A DNA stretch of 12,559 nucleotides, from NCBI GenBank assembly GCA_046566095.1, contig JBKHXI010000161.1, forward strand, positions 1 to 12,559, read 5' to 3'. Origin of the DNA: CAMPJU01 sp046566095. Lineage in GTDB: Bacteria; Pseudomonadota; Gammaproteobacteria; Xanthomonadales; Xanthomonadaceae. Under the pieces are notes generated by a model. That model worked only from the letters and a program-made list of their open reading frames with translations, did not search any database and was not told the origin of the DNA. Made by a program: the position numbers and the translations under genes. Position 1 is the first letter of the stretch; each line of letters begins with the position of its first letter. Positions 9,688 through 12,559 of the stretch are shown here, one piece after another.

Positions 9688-11667
9688 ATGCACGGCCTCA
9701 ACCCCCCCCAGCGCGCCGCGGTGGCGCACGTCGACGGCCCGCTGCTGGTGCTGGCGGGCGCCGGCAGCGGCAAGACCCGGGTGATCGTGGAGAAGATCGC
9801 GCACCTGGCGGCCAGCGGCCGGATGCCGGCGCGCCGGATCGCGGCGATCACCTTCACCAACAAGGCCGCGCGCGAGATGCGCGAGCGCGTCGCCCGGCGC
9901 CTGAAGGGCGACGCGGCCGAGGGCCTGACGGTCTGCACCTTCCACGCGCTCGGCCTGCGGATCCTGCAGGTCGAGCACGCGCGCGCCGGGCTGCGTCGCG
10001 GCTTTTCGGTGTTCGATGCCGAGGACACCGGCGCGCAGCTGCGCGATCTGCTGCCGGCGGGCAGCAAGCCCGACGCGGTCGAGGCGATGCGCGCGCTGGT
10101 GTCGCGGGCCAAGAACGCCTGCCTGTCGCCGGAGCAGGCCGCCGCGGCGGCGCGTAGCGCGCGCGAGCGCGAGGCGGCGGCGCTGTACGCGCGCTACCAG
10201 CAGCGCCTGGCCGCCTTCAACGCGGTCGACTTCGACGACCTGATCCGCCTGCCGGTGCAGCTGCTGGAAAGCGACGCCGACTGCGTCGCCGGCTGGCGCG
10301 AGCGCATCGGCTACCTGCTGGTCGACGAATGCCAGGACACCAACGACGCCCAGTACCGGCTGCTCAAGGCGATCGCCGGCCCGCGCGGCCTGTTCACCTG
10401 CGTCGGCGACGACGACCAGTCGATCTATGCCTGGCGCGGCGCCAACCCGGACAACCTGCTGCAGCTCGGCCGCGACTACCCGGACCTTGCGATCGTCAAG
10501 CTCGAGCAGAACTACCGCTGCAGCAACCGGATCCTGCGCGCGGCCAACGCGCTGATCGCCCATAACCCGCACGAGCACCCGAAGACGCTCTGGTCCGACC
10601 AGGCCGACGGCGAGCGCATCCGCGTCTGGGAATGCCGCGACGCCGAGCACGAGGCCGAGAAGGTCGCCGACCGCATCCACTTCCTCCACCAGGCGCGCGC
10701 CGCGCCGTGGAGCGACTTCTGCATCCTGTTCCGCGGCAACCACCAGTCGCGTGCGCTGGAGAAGGCGCTGCAGCTGCTGCGCGTGCCCTACCACCTCACC
10801 GGCGGCACCGCCTTCCTGGACCGCGGCGAGGTCAAGGACGCGCTGGCCTGGCTGCGGCTGATCGCCAATCCCGACGACGACGCGGCCTTCCTGCGCGCGG
10901 TCGCCGCGCCGCAGCGCGGCGTGGGCGCGGGCACGCTGGCGAAGCTGGCGGAACTGGCGCAGCACGCGCAGCTGCCGCTGGCGCGCGCGGCCGAGTCGAT
11001 CGGGCTGGTGAAGCAGCTGCCGGCGCGCGCGGCGAACGCATTGCAGGAATTCGCCGACATCGTGCGCGGGCTGCGCGCGGAGGCGGCGCGGACGGCGCCG
11101 CCGGCGCTGGTGCGCAGCCTGGTCGAGCGTTCCGGGCTGCTGGCCGCGGTGCGCGCGCAGTGCCGGGACGAGGCCATGTTCCAGCGCCGCCGCGCCAACC
11201 TGGAGGAACTGGCCGACTGGTTCGAGGGCGCGCACGGCGGCGGCCCGGGCGAACTGGCCGCGGCGCTCGCGCTGCTGTCGCACGCCGACAAGGGCGAGGC
11301 CGGCAACCAGGTGCGGCTGATGAGCCTGCACGCGGCCAAGGGCCTGGAGTTCCGCTACGTGTTCATCGTCGGCGTTGAGGACGGAACCCTGCCGCACGAG
11401 GCCAGCATCGAGGAGGGCCGCATCGACGAGGAGCGGCGCCTGTTCTACGTCGGCATCACCCGTGCGCGGGAACAGGTATGGCTGTCGCATGCGCGCGAGT
11501 CGCGGCGGTGGGGCACGCGCCAGCGCAACCTGCCCAGCCGCTTCCTCGACGAGCTGCCGGCGGCCGAGGTCCAGCGCGACGGCGCCGACCCGGAAGCCGA
11601 TGCCGCCGACCGCAGGCAGCGTGCGGACGCCGGCTTCGCCGCGATCAAGGCGCTGCTGGAAGCCTGA
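9688..11667 (+). CDS. rep: ATP-dependent DNA helicase Rep (UvrD/PcrA superfamily 1A)
   Basis: Rep is a 3'-5' helicase that helps replication forks past bound proteins and in restart. The product is 659 residues (E. coli Rep 673). It begins MHGLNPPQRAAV with the Q-motif Gln8, then Walker A AGAGSGKT (23-30). It continues with FTNKAAREM (motif Ia), VDECQDTN (motif II, with Cys where E. coli Rep has Tyr), GDDDQSIYAWRGA (motif III), LEQNYRCSNRIL (motif IV), VRLMSLHAAKGLEFRYVFIVG (motif V) and EERRLFYVGITRARE (motif VI). It is chosen over UvrD and PcrA because of its N-terminus, its length and its lack of the UvrD C-terminal tail. ATG 9688 is preferred to GTG 9679 because it gives the family N-terminus. 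There is no good ribosome binding site for either. Confidence 0.95.
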   Translation: MHGLNPPQRAAVAHVDGPLLVLAGAGSGKTRVIVEKIAHLAASGRMPARRIAAITFTNKAAREMRERVARRLKGDAAEGLTVCTFHALGLRILQVEHARAGLRRGFSVFDAEDTGAQLRDLLPAGSKPDAVEAMRALVSRAKNACLSPEQAAAAARSAREREAAALYARYQQRLAAFNAVDFDDLIRLPVQLLESDADCVAGWRERIGYLLVDECQDTNDAQYRLLKAIAGPRGLFTCVGDDDQSIYAWRGANPDNLLQLGRDYPDLAIVKLEQNYRCSNRILRAANALIAHNPHEHPKTLWSDQADGERIRVWECRDAEHEAEKVADRIHFLHQARAAPWSDFCILFRGNHQSRALEKALQLLRVPYHLTGGTAFLDRGEVKDALAWLRLIANPDDDAAFLRAVAAPQRGVGAGTLAKLAELAQHAQLPLARAAESIGLVKQLPARAANALQEFADIVRGLRAEAARTAPPALVRSLVERSGLLAAVRAQCRDEAMFQRRRANLEELADWFEGAHGGGPGELAAALALLSHADKGEAGNQVRLMSLHAAKGLEFRYVFIVGVEDGTLPHEASIEEGRIDEERRLFYVGITRAREQVWLSHARESRRWGTRQRNLPSRFLDELPAAEVQRDGADPEADAADRRQRADAGFAAIKALLEA

Positions 11668-11724
11668 GCGCCCCCGTCGCGCGGCCACCCGGCGTCGCGG
11701 ACCCGGGCCGTCGCCGCGTTTGGC

Positions 11725-11730
11725 TACACT
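11725..11730 (+). promoter_or_regulatory. possible -10 element for the acid phosphatase gene
   Basis: TACACT lies 34 bases before the start codon in the 97-bp gap after rep. It is followed by the ribosome binding site GAGGAAG (11752-11758), so this gene would have a normal short leader. No -35 was recognised. Confidence 0.4.
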
Positions 11731-11764
11731 CGCCGGCCCGGCCTTCGTCCCGAGGAAGCGACCC

Positions 11765-12559
11765 ATGCACCTGCCGCGCTGCGCACTCGTTCCGGCCCTG
11801 CTGGCTGCCGTCCTGGCGCTGCCGGGCTGCGCGACCGTACCCGGGCCCCCGACAACCGCGCCGGCCGCGGTCGCCGCCGACGACAACCTCAATGCCGTGG
11901 TCTGGATGCAGACCTCGGCCGAGTACGCGGCGGTGGCGGAGCAGACCTGGCGCGCGGCGGCCGAGCAGCTCGAGGCGGCCCTGGCCGACCCGGCGTGGGA
12001 CGCGCTGGCGCCGGCCGACCGCGCCGGCGCGCCGCTCGCCGGCCTGCCGCCGGCGGTGATCGTCGACGTCGACGAGACCGTGCTCGACAACTCGCCCTAC
12101 CAGGCGCGCCTGGTGCGCGACGGCCGCGAGTTCGACGACGGCAGCTGGGACGGCTGGGTCGCCGAAGCGCAGGCGCAGCCGGTACCCGGCGCACTCGAGT
12201 TCGCGCGCGCGGCGGCCGCGCGCGGGGTCACCATGATCTACCTGTCCAACCGCACCGAGGCGCAGCAGCAAGCGACCCTGGCCAACCTGCGCGCGCTCGG
12301 CTTCCCGGTGGCCGAGGGCGACGTGTTCCACGGCAAGGGCACCACCGTCGCCGGCTGCACCCAGGCCGGCAGCAGCGACAAGAGCTGCCGCCGGCGGTTG
12401 GTGGCGCGCCAGTACCGGGTGCTGATGCAGTTCGGCGACCAGCTCGGCGATTTCGTCGCCGGCCCCGACAACCGGCCGGCCACCCGGCGCGCGCTGCTGG
12501 ACGCGCACCGCGGCTGGTTCGGCGCGCGCTGGTGGATGCTGCCCAACCCCAGCTACGGC
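11765..12559 (+). CDS. lipoprotein e(P4)-family acid phosphatase/5'-nucleotidase (3' end beyond window)
   Basis: This HAD-superfamily (class IIIB) phosphatase is anchored as a lipoprotein and dephosphorylates nucleotides or other phosphomonoesters outside the cytoplasm. The frame is open for 265 codons to the window edge with no stop. A signal peptide ends in the lipobox LPGC with Cys22 as the lipidated residue. Motif I is DVDETVLDNSPY (nucleophile Asp101, acid/base Asp103), motif II YLSNR (Ser161), motif III SDKSCRR (Lys206) and motif IV FGDQLGDF (Asp225, Asp229). The family C-terminal signature WWMLPNPSYG is reached at the edge, so only a short tail should be missing. Two cysteines (198, 208) flanking motif III could form a disulfide. 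ATG 11765 has the strong ribosome binding site GAGGAAG 6 bases upstream. Confidence 0.93.
   Translation, partial: MHLPRCALVPALLAAVLALPGCATVPGPPTTAPAAVAADDNLNAVVWMQTSAEYAAVAEQTWRAAAEQLEAALADPAWDALAPADRAGAPLAGLPPAVIVDVDETVLDNSPYQARLVRDGREFDDGSWDGWVAEAQAQPVPGALEFARAAAARGVTMIYLSNRTEAQQQATLANLRALGFPVAEGDVFHGKGTTVAGCTQAGSSDKSCRRRLVARQYRVLMQFGDQLGDFVAGPDNRPATRRALLDAHRGWFGARWWMLPNPSYG

Noticed and set aside
9610..12090. Very long minus-strand open frame continuing upstream of tdk, antisense to rep
   Set aside because: It is in frame with tdk but lacks any family sequence upstream of MAKLYFYYSAMN, is low-complexity, and lies exactly opposite the well-conserved rep gene. High GC3 removes stops from antisense frames.

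Overview
The window is chromosomal DNA of very high GC content from a gammaproteobacterium, most likely of the Xanthomonadaceae/Lysobacteraceae (Lysobacter/Luteimonas type). This rests on the family flavour of Rep, Acs, Tdk and the sigma factor/kinase pair, and on strong GC3 bias that leaves long antisense frames open. No taxonomic search was possible. There are no phage, plasmid, transposase, tRNA, rRNA or CRISPR features. Most genes are housekeeping.

Layout. At the left edge, the last codons of an unidentified gene overlap by ATGA with a small two-helix membrane protein gene (57-338, +). A dispersed palindromic repeat preceded by short direct repeats (352-491) lies between it and the convergent acetyl-CoA synthetase gene acs (568-2517, -). 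A shorter variant of the same repeat (2637-2703) lies on the other side of acs. Next come an exported three-EF-hand protein (2754-3200, -) and a membrane fatty-acid desaturase (3226-4428, -). These two are joined by a ten-codon mini-ORF whose start and stop overlap the neighbouring stop and start. A 170-bp divergent region with a perfect 20-bp palindrome separates the desaturase from mutM (4599-5411, +).

The regulatory centre is 5483-9050 (+). It holds an ECF-type sigma factor of the TIGR02999/ECF43-like type and a 961-residue transmembrane Ser/Thr kinase with a long C-terminal TPR array of about 42-residue period. In the sigma factor, a threonine (T52) sits where ordinary ECF sigma factors carry an acidic residue that contacts RNA polymerase. 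This fits activation of the sigma factor by phosphorylation from the neighbouring kinase. The kinase gene runs 83 bp into the convergent thymidine kinase gene tdk (8968-9609, -). tdk diverges from the helicase gene rep (9688-11667, +). The window ends inside a lipoprotein e(P4)-type acid phosphatase/5'-nucleotidase gene (11765 to the edge, +).

A recurring hexamer of the form nACACT or GACAAT lies just upstream of five genes (acs, mutM, tdk, rep, phosphatase). It is the best candidate for the -10 element here and suggests leaderless or near-leaderless mRNAs for mutM and tdk. The most promising system is the sigma/kinase module. Its regulon and signal cannot be read from this window.
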